Position numbers and translations under genes: made by a program. From NCBI GenBank assembly GCA_947304185.1, contig CAMZAM010000002.1, positions 124,001 to 188,000 on the forward strand: a stretch of 64,000 nt of DNA, in the 5' to 3' direction. The notes under the pieces are model-generated. The model did not search any database and was not told the DNA's origin. It saw only the letters and a program-made list of their open reading frames with translations. This stretch comes from an uncultured Bacteroidales bacterium. Its GTDB lineage: Bacteria > Bacteroidota > Bacteroidia > Bacteroidales > F082. Positions 1 to 6,502 of the stretch are shown in pieces (within the stretch, counting starts at the first letter, position 1; every line of letters begins with the position of its first letter).

Positions 1-648
1 GCCGTCGACCACAACGTTATGTCCGCTGTTCGCAGCGTCGTTTTCGATGGCCAGATGGGCAGGATAACCGTCTTGTATATTTGAAATCAGAGTTTCGTAC
101 ATCTCGTCGCTTGGCTCGCGATACAGAACGCAGTCGGTGAAGCCAAAACGTTGATAAGCCGCATACGCCTGATCGACATTAAAAGTACCTGAACCATAAG
201 AAGATGAAGCGGTAAACACCTCCGTACATGCCACTCCGCAAGAAAAAATCAAGGCTGCTACCAATGAATCTGACAGCTCTTCGCCGCGTTCATAGGTGGC
301 ATCAACTGAATCAAGCATAACATTCAACTGCGGAAACGATGGAAACCTATATGTCTCCCAGTCGTCGTCGATGTGAAAATGACGACCGGCGTAATTTGCA
401 TAATAGTCGTCTCCGTCGTCAAAACGAGTGCCTTGTGTGGTTCGTAAATAGTTGATTATCTGTCCCATAGCTGTGGCCGGACAACCAGTATAACAATGAG
501 CATAATTCTCCATCGGATCGACCGGACAAAGAATGTTGTAAGGATAACTTTGGTTCCATTTTGATTTCATGAGAGGCGTTTGTGCCACACCTGTAAAAGC
601 GATAAATAGCAGCATCCCCATAGCTGCAATAGTAATAAGTCTTTTCAT
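1..648 (-). CDS. C10 family (streptopain-like) cysteine protease, 3' end outside window
   Basis: The reverse strand reads without a stop from ATG 648 to the window edge (216 codons). A signal peptide (MKRLITIAAMG..., cleavage after VAQ) is followed by a peptidase C10 domain. The catalytic Cys lies in the block GCPATAMGQII and the catalytic His in GHNVVVDG. The protein is almost collinear with the complete C10 protein at 20320-21339 (shared blocks include NYLRTTQGTRFDDGDDY and FPSFPQLN). C10 enzymes are exported cysteine endopeptidases, and the paralog carries a type IX secretion tail, so this one probably does too beyond the edge. A -7 promoter word lies 18 bases before the start. The family is clear; the substrate is unknown. 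Confidence 0.9.
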   Translation of the reverse strand, partial: MKRLITIAAMGMLLFIAFTGVAQTPLMKSKWNQSYPYNILCPVDPMENYAHCYTGCPATAMGQIINYLRTTQGTRFDDGDDYYANYAGRHFHIDDDWETYRFPSFPQLNVMLDSVDATYERGEELSDSLVAALIFSCGVACTEVFTASSSYGSGTFNVDQAYAAYQRFGFTDCVLYREPSDEMYETLISNIQDGYPAHLAIENDAANSGHNVVVDG

Positions 649-665
649 GGTTTAAAAAATTTTTG

Positions 666-673
666 CAAAAATA
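666..673 (-). promoter_or_regulatory. -7 promoter word for the C10 protease
   Basis: CAAAAATA on the plus strand reads TATTTTTG on the minus strand, matching the Bacteroidota TAnnTTTG element, 18 bases before ATG 648. Confidence 0.6.
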
Positions 674-756
674 TGAAAAATATAATGATACTGGCATTAA
701 AAAAATAGTTTTTGCAGTCAGATTGAAATTTTTTTCTGCTTTTAAAAAATAATATG

Positions 757-764
757 TATCTTTG
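757..764 (+). promoter_or_regulatory. -7 promoter word for the lipoprotein gene
   Basis: TATCTTTG matches TAnnTTTG and lies 38 bases before ATG 803. With the opposing promoter at 666-673 it makes this a divergent intergenic region. Confidence 0.65.
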
Positions 765-802
765 TCCCATAAAATAATACGATTAATTAAAAAGTAATAA
801 CA

Positions 803-1282
803 ATGAAGAAATTATCATGGATGCTTGCCGCCATCCTTCTTTGCGGCGTAATGTTCGTTTCATGTACTAAAAAGACCGAGACAATTGAGTCAACGCCATC
901 AACACCTTCACAAGTCAACCCTGCTGACCTCGTAGGCAATTGGAACGGCACATACAACGGTACTGTTAATTATCAGGGTGATCAGATAACGTACAACATT
1001 AACTGGACGGTTAATCTGGCTACTGTATCTGCTGGTACTATGTCGGCATTAGTCACATCGAACATCTATGAAGACTACTCAGTCAACTACACCATCACTG
1101 GTGTAAGACCTCGTCAGAACACTGACTACGTCATCTTTGATGTCAGAAGAGACGGCGCTATTTTGGATGATTCTTTTGAATACCTCTACAACAAGAGTGC
1201 CAATACTCTGAAAGGTAGCATGACACTCCTGTATCAGCCGGATCTTACCATCGGTGGTGAAACCACACTGAGCAAGCATTAA
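803..1282 (+). CDS. Small exported lipoprotein of unknown function
   Basis: A 159-residue protein. Residues 1-20 form a lipoprotein signal peptide with lipobox FVSC and lipidated Cys21, followed by a Ser/Thr/Pro-rich linker (about 22-42). The rest is a polar, beta-rich domain beginning DLVGNWNGTYNG, a lipocalin-like 'GxW' start seen in many small Bacteroidota lipoproteins. I do not recognise a named family. It is a single-gene unit with its own promoter and a strong terminator at 1303-1343. Likely anchored to the outer membrane; function cannot be assigned. Confidence 0.8.
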   Translation: MKKLSWMLAAILLCGVMFVSCTKKTETIESTPSTPSQVNPADLVGNWNGTYNGTVNYQGDQITYNINWTVNLATVSAGTMSALVTSNIYEDYSVNYTITGVRPRQNTDYVIFDVRRDGAILDDSFEYLYNKSANTLKGSMTLLYQPDLTIGGETTLSKH

Positions 1283-1302
1283 GAGTATCATCTTGAAAAG
1301 CT

Positions 1303-1343
1303 ACGGTGCCGGCATCCTTCAGGTTGTCGGCACCGTATTTTTT
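1303..1343. terminator. Terminator between convergent genes
   Basis: A perfect 9-bp stem (ACGGTGCCG at 1303-1311 with CGGCACCGT at 1328-1336) is followed by a T-rich run. It lies between a plus-strand gene ending at 1282 and a minus-strand gene ending at 1353. Confidence 0.8.
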
Positions 1344-1352
1344 CCATGATGA

Positions 1353-2543
1353 TTATATCTTTTTGATCAGTTCTTTCATCTTCTGCTGTAACATCTCGGT
1401 CTGCTCGTTGATGTAATCAGAAATTCTTTTACTATATACTCGTGCTCTTTTGTGAATGCTGTGATCAAAAGGATGCCAGAGGTTCTGCACATCGGTGTTG
1501 TCTTCCAGCTCACGCGTCGACTCAATGTATTTGATGCCGTTCTTTGTGATGCCTTGGGCAAGCTTGTCGAAAATCATGGCATTCACGCCTTTGCTCTGAT
1601 ATTGTTCATCTATGGCAATCAAAAGCAAATCGAGGGTATCGTTATGCTTCAGCGCTTTCAAAATATGGACAAACCCAAAGGGGAAAAGACTACCTTTGGC
1701 CTTTTGCATGGCTTTCGAGAGTGACGGCATGGCCAATCCAAAACCAATCACCTTCTCGTTAGCATCGAGGATGATGGAAAGATAGTCAACGTTGACATTG
1801 CTCAAGAACTGTTTCTTCAAATCCTCGCACTGGCCTGGTGTCAATTCCGAGAAACCATGCAGATTCGAATAGGCGGCGTTCATGCATTGGAACACTCCGT
1901 CGATATACGGGTTTATATCGCTGCGATTTTTCAGCGTAGCCTGATGTAAAGCATTTTTCTCGGCGACAAGTTTAGCCATCCGAGCGTAACGTTCTGGGAT
2001 GACATCGGGAACAAGGATGCGATACTCCACAAAGTCCACTTCTTTCTGGTAACCTAATGCCAATAAATGCTCTTCATAACAAGGAGAGTTGTATTTACCG
2101 TAGGCAGTAGGAAGTTGGTTGAAGCCTTCAACAAGCACACCGGCGGCATCAAATTCCAGAAAACCCGTAGGACCACTGACGATGTCCATCCCTTTGTTTT
2201 TCGCATAGGTTTCCACTGCTTGCATGAGGGCCTGCGAGACATCATGGTTGTTGATGAAGTCGATCCATCCGAAACGGCAGATTTTCTCGCCCACCTTCTC
2301 GTTGTAACGATGGTTGATGATGGCGGCCACACGTCCCACAACACGACCTTTCTCATCATAGGCAAGCCAATACTGTCCTTCGCACACTTCAAAGGCGTGA
2401 TTTTTCGAAGGTGTCAACGTGTCGCGATCCATCGACTCGATCTGCGGGACATAATATGGGTTATTCTTGTAAAGTTCATTGGGAAAATGGACAAACTTCC
2501 TCAACGCTCTTCTATTCCTGACCTTTCTTATAGTAACATTCAT
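1353..2543 (-). CDS. BcerS/YghO-like acyl-CoA N-acyltransferase
   Basis: A 396-residue protein with the layout of the YghO/bacterial ceramide synthase-like family. The N-terminal block has NELYKNNPYYVPQ and TPSKNHAFE. A GNAT-type fold near the C-terminus includes QSKGVNAMIFDKLA and the ending ESTRELEDNTDVQNLW...RVYSKRI. One characterised member of this family acylates sphingoid bases to ceramide; most are untested. It is the last gene of a tight operon, 11 bases after the PlsC-type acyltransferase, which supports a lipid role. Whether it makes dihydroceramide, an aminolipid or something else cannot be told from sequence. No serine palmitoyltransferase is in the window. Confidence 0.7.
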   Translation of the reverse strand: MNVTIRKVRNRRALRKFVHFPNELYKNNPYYVPQIESMDRDTLTPSKNHAFEVCEGQYWLAYDEKGRVVGRVAAIINHRYNEKVGEKICRFGWIDFINNHDVSQALMQAVETYAKNKGMDIVSGPTGFLEFDAAGVLVEGFNQLPTAYGKYNSPCYEEHLLALGYQKEVDFVEYRILVPDVIPERYARMAKLVAEKNALHQATLKNRSDINPYIDGVFQCMNAAYSNLHGFSELTPGQCEDLKKQFLSNVNVDYLSIILDANEKVIGFGLAMPSLSKAMQKAKGSLFPFGFVHILKALKHNDTLDLLLIAIDEQYQSKGVNAMIFDKLAQGITKNGIKYIESTRELEDNTDVQNLWHPFDHSIHKRARVYSKRISDYINEQTEMLQQKMKELIKKI

Positions 2544-2554
2544 TACTTTTAATT

Positions 2555-3373
2555 TTATCCAACGATACCATAGACCGATGAGCGCAGCATAGAGGCAAAG
2601 TCCGCCTCCGGGATGCGCATCTGCTCTTCAACACTTATAATCTCGCCGATGCCCACTTTTACTGTCTTGCCTACCTTATTTAGCACTTCGCGCGGCAGTC
2701 TCAAAACACGCAGTTTCCAATTTATTAACCCGAGAAAATAAAACAAATTTGAGTTCCGGTTAAAGAAACGTACAGGAACCACTGGCACTTTCAAGCGACG
2801 AATCAATGCGGCAGCCGACTGTTGCCATTCACGGTCATGCACGCAAAAATCCTTAAAACGGAAATCCGACACTGCTCCTGCAGGGAAAAGTCCCATAGGG
2901 TGTCCCATCTTGACATGCTCAATGATTTTTCTTATTCCATTGATGCTATCTTGTGCTATTTCGTTGGCGCTTTTGGTTTTAGGTACCACGCTGATAAAAC
3001 TGTCGTTGAGTGTCTTTACCAGCGAGAGGAACTTATTGGCCATCACCTTATAATCCTCGCGGATATGACCGAACAGGTCGATGAGAATAAGCCCGTCGAG
3101 TCCTCCGTAAGGATGGTTGCTGACGGTGATGAAAGGACCTTTGAGTATCTCCGGTTGCAAATGTTCCATGCCATGCACCTCGTAACTCAAATCCAAGTCT
3201 TTCAGGTATGCACCTGCAAATTCCGGACCGACATGATTTTCGCATCGTTCATAGCGTTCCGATATTTGGTCAACACCTGTGATTCGCATCATCAAACGAG
3301 CCAATCCGTTGCCGAATTTGCCTTTGAGCACAGGCGAAATGCCTTCAATATCCTTCATCGTAATCAACGCCAT
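2555..3373 (-). CDS. PlsC-type lysophospholipid / glycerolipid acyltransferase
   Basis: A 272-residue acyltransferase. The HxxxxD-type motif appears as NHPYGGLDG (about residue 86), and the later substrate/phosphate block as LFPAGAVSDFR (about 163). This resembles the acyltransferase part of hemolysin-like/OlsF proteins and the GlsA-type O-acyltransferases of Bacteroides more than housekeeping PlsC. It sits between the CDP-alcohol phosphatidyltransferase (9 bases upstream) and the BcerS-like gene (11 bases downstream), so the three are probably translated together. It probably transfers an acyl chain to a lipid headgroup or lyso-lipid at the inner membrane. The acceptor is unknown. Confidence 0.8.
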   Translation of the reverse strand: MALITMKDIEGISPVLKGKFGNGLARLMMRITGVDQISERYERCENHVGPEFAGAYLKDLDLSYEVHGMEHLQPEILKGPFITVSNHPYGGLDGLILIDLFGHIREDYKVMANKFLSLVKTLNDSFISVVPKTKSANEIAQDSINGIRKIIEHVKMGHPMGLFPAGAVSDFRFKDFCVHDREWQQSAAALIRRLKVPVVPVRFFNRNSNLFYFLGLINWKLRVLRLPREVLNKVGKTVKVGIGEIISVEEQMRIPEADFASMLRSSVYGIVG

Positions 3374-3382
3374 GGCTATATC

Positions 3383-4096
3383 TTATTCATCCTTGTGTTT
3401 CGGGTCGATTTTTGCATAATAACGGGCATCTTGCAAAATGGTGATGATGTATATCAATACCAAGACAAGAAGTATTACTATTCCAATCAAATCGAGGATA
3501 TGAAGCTCCATCGTGGATGAGAACCAAGACAACTCCAGTCCCCATGTTCTCAATGGCTTGACAAACACCAACACAGCATTGGCTATAATACAAATCAATC
3601 GGAATTCGGTTGGGCCAAGTTTGGCGTATGTCAATCGGAATTCCCCTTTCAGATGGGCGTTCATCGACACATTGAGCGTCAGCATCAGATAGATGACAAG
3701 CAGGATGCACGACAGGTCGAAACGCATGAAAGGCGACAGTCCGACACCCAGAAACATGAAGGTTTCGTTGATGGCATCCATGGTGTGGTCGAGATAAAAA
3801 CCGTAAATCGGACGCTGTTGTTTCCTGTAACGAGCTAAAGTGCCATCAAGAGAGTCGCCATACCAGTTGATGACGAAGCCCAGCGATGCCAGCCACAGGA
3901 AATGCACATTGAAGTTTGACAAGATATAACCTGCTGCAATGACAACGGCACCGATAAACCCGATGAAAGTCAACATGTCGGAATCCGCCCATTTCGGCTG
4001 TCGTTTGGCGAGCCACATAAGGACTTTCTTCTCCACTCCGTTCAATACCGAAGTCTGGATTCGCACCGACTGTTCTGTTGATGGTTGCTTTCCCAT
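3383..4096 (-). CDS. CDP-alcohol phosphatidyltransferase
   Basis: A 237-residue membrane protein with the complete family signature: DSLDGTLAR, then G, then YLDHTMD (pattern DxxDGxxAR...GxxxDxxxD, about residues 76-105). The flanking hydrophobic segments fit about six membrane helices. These enzymes displace CMP from a CDP-linked lipid or alcohol to form a phosphodiester headgroup. I start it at ATG 4096 because a -7 word at 4116-4123 lies inside the longer open frame. First gene of a three-gene lipid operon with two acyltransferases, which points to a specialised polar lipid; the headgroup alcohol is not evident. Confidence 0.85.
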   Translation of the reverse strand: MGKQPSTEQSVRIQTSVLNGVEKKVLMWLAKRQPKWADSDMLTFIGFIGAVVIAAGYILSNFNVHFLWLASLGFVINWYGDSLDGTLARYRKQQRPIYGFYLDHTMDAINETFMFLGVGLSPFMRFDLSCILLVIYLMLTLNVSMNAHLKGEFRLTYAKLGPTEFRLICIIANAVLVFVKPLRTWGLELSWFSSTMELHILDLIGIVILLVLVLIYIITILQDARYYAKIDPKHKDE

Positions 4097-4115
4097 AACT
4101 AAAATAATATGAGTG

Positions 4116-4123
4116 CAAATATA
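4116..4123 (-). promoter_or_regulatory. -7 promoter word of the lipid operon
   Basis: Reads TATATTTG on the minus strand, 20 bases before ATG 4096. It excludes the longer upstream start for the phosphatidyltransferase. Confidence 0.65.
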
Positions 4124-4145
4124 AAAAAAAATTGAAAACTCATCT

Positions 4146-4184
4146 AAATTAAAATAAAAAGCCGCAGCTGAAATGCTGCGGCTT
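4146..4184 (-). terminator. Terminator of the peroxide-stress operon
   Basis: A perfect 10-bp stem (AAGCCGCAGC at 4159-4168 with GCTGCGGCTT at 4175-4184) has a 6-base loop. On the minus strand it is followed by a U-rich run. It lies 35 bases after the stop of the 59-residue protein. Confidence 0.85.
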
Positions 4185-4218
4185 AATGCATTGTAATAAC
4201 TTAGCACATAAAATGTGA

Positions 4219-4398
4219 CTATTTTGCCGGTTCCCATTTGCAGCGCACTGGCGATACAATGGCACCTTCTTTCTTCAAAGCATCGAAGGCCTTGTCGACG
4301 ATTTTACGGTCGAGACCTGTCATCTCAGCCACTTTACCAGCGTTTACAGGTTGTCCGGCCTCGCGCATAGCTTTCAATACTTGTTCTTTTGCTTCCAT
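4219..4398 (-). CDS. 59-residue winged-helix-like protein
   Basis: A short frame starting MEAKEQVLKAMREAG and ending RCKWEPAK. The pattern is helix, 'QPVNAGKVAEMTGL', recognition-like helix 'DRKIVDKAFDALKKEG', then a short wing 'AIVSPVRC'. This matches compact winged-helix proteins found in Bacteroidales whose role is not established. It follows the ferritin-like gene by 109 bases, has no promoter word of its own that I can see, and ends at a strong terminator, so it is probably the last gene of the OhrR-GPx transcript. DNA binding is inferred from the fold pattern. Confidence 0.75.
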   Translation of the reverse strand: MEAKEQVLKAMREAGQPVNAGKVAEMTGLDRKIVDKAFDALKKEGAIVSPVRCKWEPAK

Positions 4399-4422
4399 TT
4401 TATTAAATTTTATTTGTTTTAC

Positions 4423-4507
4423 TTAGTTTCTCATATTGTCAAGCATCCTGAAAAGTTCGGGAGTTGTCTCCAAATGGAGCCTGTAGTCCAGCAAAGCTCC
4501 TCTTTCC
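4423..4507 (-). pseudogene. Possible leftover of a second MarR-type gene (C-terminal tail)
   Basis: Directly after the ferritin-like stop, another frame reads for 27 codons and ends ETTPELFRMLDNMRN. This resembles ETSPELFKMLDEI near the C-terminus of the OhrR part at 4998-6005, and the DNA of the two stretches is about 70% alike by eye. There is no start or upstream domain. Could be a remnant of a duplicated marR gene or chance. Confidence 0.35.
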
Positions 4508-4963
4508 TTACATCTGCTTGATGAGCCAGTTCTGATAGCCGATCTTCTCGATGAGCTCGAGCTGTTCCTCGCTCCAGTAAAGGTCTTCCTCTTCGTCGAG
4601 CAAGTAAGCTTTAAGCATGTCGTAAGTTGTCGGGTCGTCTGTCAGACTTGCCATGCAGTTACGAAGGATATCAACGCCTTTAACTTGGATGGCGAGGTCA
4701 GCTTTGACATACTCCAGAGGGTCGCAAATAAGTTCGCGAGCGTCGTGTTTCTCAACTTTCGGGCAGCCGCCAAGGTCGATGATGCGGTCGATGAATTTCT
4801 CAACCCACTCCATCTCTTCATTGAAGTGACCGATGTACTTTTCGCCGAGTTTGTTGAAACTTTCCGAGTTGAAGATCTGTCCCTGTACTTTGTGTACGAA
4901 AGCGCCTTCTGAGAGACCTGTTACGAAGAACTGTAATGCTTCGATTGATTTCTGTTTGTCCAT
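4508..4963 (-). CDS. Bacterioferritin-like protein with degenerate ferroxidase site
   Basis: A 151-residue four-helix protein that aligns with bacterioferritin in helix B (EEMEWVEKFIDRI), helix C (ADLAIQVKG) and helix D plus tail (DEEEDLYW...IGYQNWLIKQM). By hand alignment with E. coli Bfr, Glu51 and Glu127 are kept but His54 is Trp, Glu94 is Gln and His130 is Asp. It may therefore bind iron poorly or act as a structural or partner subunit. It is 34 bases downstream of the OhrR-GPx frame with no visible promoter, so it is probably co-transcribed with a peroxide-responsive unit. A Dps-like role is an alternative. Confidence 0.75.
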   Translation of the reverse strand: MDKQKSIEALQFFVTGLSEGAFVHKVQGQIFNSESFNKLGEKYIGHFNEEMEWVEKFIDRIIDLGGCPKVEKHDARELICDPLEYVKADLAIQVKGVDILRNCMASLTDDPTTYDMLKAYLLDEEEDLYWSEEQLELIEKIGYQNWLIKQM

Positions 4964-4997
4964 GATTATTAGATTTAGTTGTTAATATTTATTTGAA

Positions 4998-6005
4998 TTA
5001 TAATGTGCTTGAATTAAGTAGTTCATTGATATCTTTTTCCATATCTTTAGGCTCGGTGGTCGGGGCAAAACGCTTGATGACACTGCCATCCTTCGAGATT
5101 AGGAATTTCGTGAAGTTCCAGAGGATGTCACCCTCTTTCTTCGCGCTCTTGCTGAGACTTTTGAGCATGGTACGGGTGGCCCTTGCTTTCAAGCCTTTGT
5201 ATTCCTCTGTTGGAGCTTGTGACTTCAAATATTCGAAGATTGGATGTGCATCTTCGCCGTTGACGTCGATCTTTTTCATCAACTGGAAAGTGACGCCATG
5301 GTTGATGCGGCAGAACTCAGCGATTTCCTCGTCGGAACCCGGTTCTTGGTGCGCAAACTGGTCGCAAGGGAAGCCGATGATGACGAATCCCCGATCTTTA
5401 TATTTCTGATAAAGAGCCTCCAGACCGTCGTACTGTGGTGTGAATCCGCACTTCGAGGCGGTGTTGACAATCATCAGAACCTGGCCTTTGTATTGAGCCA
5501 TATCCACTTCTTCGCCTCTGTTTGAGAGGGCTTTGAAATCGTAAATCGTAGTCATTTTTTTCATTGTGTTTTTAAATTTTGCGATAATTTCGTCCAGCAT
5601 CTTAAACAACTCGGGAGATGTCTCAGGTGTGACGCTGTCGCAGACAACGGCGTTATTCATCGTTGAAGGAACATCAACAAGTTTATCCCGAAGATCCAAG
5701 CCTTTATTTGTTAGCTTGACAATCATCTGGCGGGCGTCTTTTTTGCCTTTCTCGCGAGTGATAATACCTTGCTTTTCCATGCGTTGAAGCAGCGGCGTCA
5801 CAGTGTTAGTCTCCAGATAGAGCCGTTTGGCGATGGTGTTCACCGGTTGAGCGTCCTCTTCCCAGAGGACCAGCAGCACCAGATACTGCGGATAGGTCAA
5901 GCCATACACCGAAAGCAGTGGATGGTAGGCCTGCGTGAGAAAGCGCGACGCTGTGTAGAGCCTAAAACAGATCTGGTTATCTAATTTCAATTGATCGTAT
6001 TTCAT
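4998..6005 (-). CDS. OhrR-type MarR repressor joined in frame to glutathione peroxidase
   Basis: One open frame of 335 residues. Residues 1-147 are an OhrR-like MarR protein: LDNQICFRLYTASR carries the peroxide-sensing Cys13, the winged-helix block is LETNTVTPLLQRMEKQG, and a second Cys122 suggests the two-Cys OhrR type. Residues 151-335 are a complete thiol GPx with ASKCGFTPQY (catalytic Cys), FPCDQF (Gln) and WNF (Trp-Asn). The join reads ATG AAA AAA ATG across an A7 tract (5555-5561 on the plus strand). One A fewer would end OhrR at TGA overlapping the GPx ATG. Start set at ATG 6005. Two palindromic operators and a promoter lie just upstream. OhrR represses until oxidised by organic peroxide; GPx reduces peroxides. 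Confidence 0.85.
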   Translation of the reverse strand: MKYDQLKLDNQICFRLYTASRFLTQAYHPLLSVYGLTYPQYLVLLVLWEEDAQPVNTIAKRLYLETNTVTPLLQRMEKQGIITREKGKKDARQMIVKLTNKGLDLRDKLVDVPSTMNNAVVCDSVTPETSPELFKMLDEIIAKFKNTMKKMTTIYDFKALSNRGEEVDMAQYKGQVLMIVNTASKCGFTPQYDGLEALYQKYKDRGFVIIGFPCDQFAHQEPGSDEEIAEFCRINHGVTFQLMKKIDVNGEDAHPIFEYLKSQAPTEEYKGLKARATRTMLKSLSKSAKKEGDILWNFTKFLISKDGSVIKRFAPTTEPKDMEKDINELLNSSTL

Positions 6006-6016
6006 ATTAATATTAT

Positions 6017-6028
6017 ATCGTGCACGAT
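6017..6028. promoter_or_regulatory. OhrR operator 1 (proximal palindrome)
   Basis: Perfect 12-base palindrome ATCGTGCACGAT, 11 bases before the ohrR ATG and just after the -7 word, where a bound repressor would cover the transcription start. Confidence 0.75.
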
Positions 6029-6029
6029 G

Positions 6030-6037
6030 CAAAAATA
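6030..6037 (-). promoter_or_regulatory. -7 promoter word of the OhrR-GPx operon
   Basis: Reads TATTTTTG on the minus strand and lies between the two palindromes, 24 bases before ATG 6005. Confidence 0.65.
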
Positions 6038-6049
6038 CAAAATATTTTT

Positions 6050-6065
6050 ATATCGTGCACGATAT
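6050..6065. promoter_or_regulatory. OhrR operator 2 (distal palindrome)
   Basis: Perfect 16-base palindrome ATATCGTGCACGATAT, centred 35 bases from operator 1 and covering the region where the -33 element would lie. Confidence 0.75.
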
Positions 6066-6105
6066 TTTTAAAAAAAATCAAAAAATTATTGTAGCCAAGT
6101 CTTAA

Positions 6106-6351
6106 TGTCGGGCAGACAAGTCGGCAGAGGTGGCAACCCACACATTTTGAGCCATTGATATGAGGCTTGCGGTCGGCTTCAAAGGTGATAGCCTGATGTC
6201 CTGCGACATCGAACACCCACAACTCGCTGTCGGTGCCTTCGACCACTATATGGCCGTCTTGAACGTAAACCTTGATGTCGCCGCTTGAACTCACAGCCGA
6301 GAAATCATAGAAGTTCTGAGCTTGAATTGGGAGAATAGCTGTCATCAACAT
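6106..6351 (-). pseudogene. Chimeric remnant: secreted-protein ends joined to a PreA-type Fe-S tail
   Basis: One frame strings together three unrelated pieces. Residues 1-24 resemble the end of a signal peptide and the usual mature start of Bacteroidales leucine-rich proteins (AQNFYDFSAVSSSG). Residues 25-52 resemble a C-terminal secretion tail (VYVQDGHIVVEG, VFDVAGHQ). Residues 50-82 match the C-terminal 4Fe-4S segment of dihydropyrimidine dehydrogenase PreA/DPYD (GHQAITFEADRKP, then CVGCHLCRLVCP). The second and third pieces share the word 'AGHQ' at the join. The frame has no proper signal-peptide start and then runs into the ohrR operator. Not a functional gene. Confidence 0.6.
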
Positions 6352-6454
6352 CAGGATGATAAATTAAAAAAAAATAATCCTTGCACAACTTTTCTATCAA
6401 TTCTCTATGCTTTGAATATATCGTATAGGGGTTAGGCTGCTTGCCGTTTTGCAT
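6305..6454 (-). pseudogene. Gene 5' fragment (49 codons) overlapping the chimeric remnant
   Basis: A frame starting MQNGKQPNPYTIYSK, with RELIEKLCKDYFF near residue 28, has protein-like composition and a -7 word 17 bases before its start. After a T9 run it continues in the other frame of the chimeric remnant and stops. It looks like the promoter and first codons of a lost gene. The family is not recognised. Confidence 0.35.
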
Positions 6455-6470
6455 TTTGAGGATATTTCTG

Positions 6471-6478
6471 CAAAGATA
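6471..6478 (-). promoter_or_regulatory. -7 promoter word before the remnant region
   Basis: Reads TATCTTTG on the minus strand between the metal permease stop (6503) and the fragment start (6454). Probably a relic promoter. Confidence 0.45.
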
Positions 6479-6502
6479 AAAACTTTATCCCATCACCACA
6501 TT

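Noticed and set aside
4097-4237. Longer N-terminus for the CDP-alcohol phosphatidyltransferase
   Set aside because: The extra 47 codons span a promoter word and a strong terminator, and the family start fits ATG 4096.
6106-6160. CVGCHLCRLVCP as a functional small ferredoxin
   Set aside because: Only one Fe-S motif is present, it is in a chimeric frame without its own start, and the surrounding words match an internal piece of dihydropyrimidine dehydrogenase.
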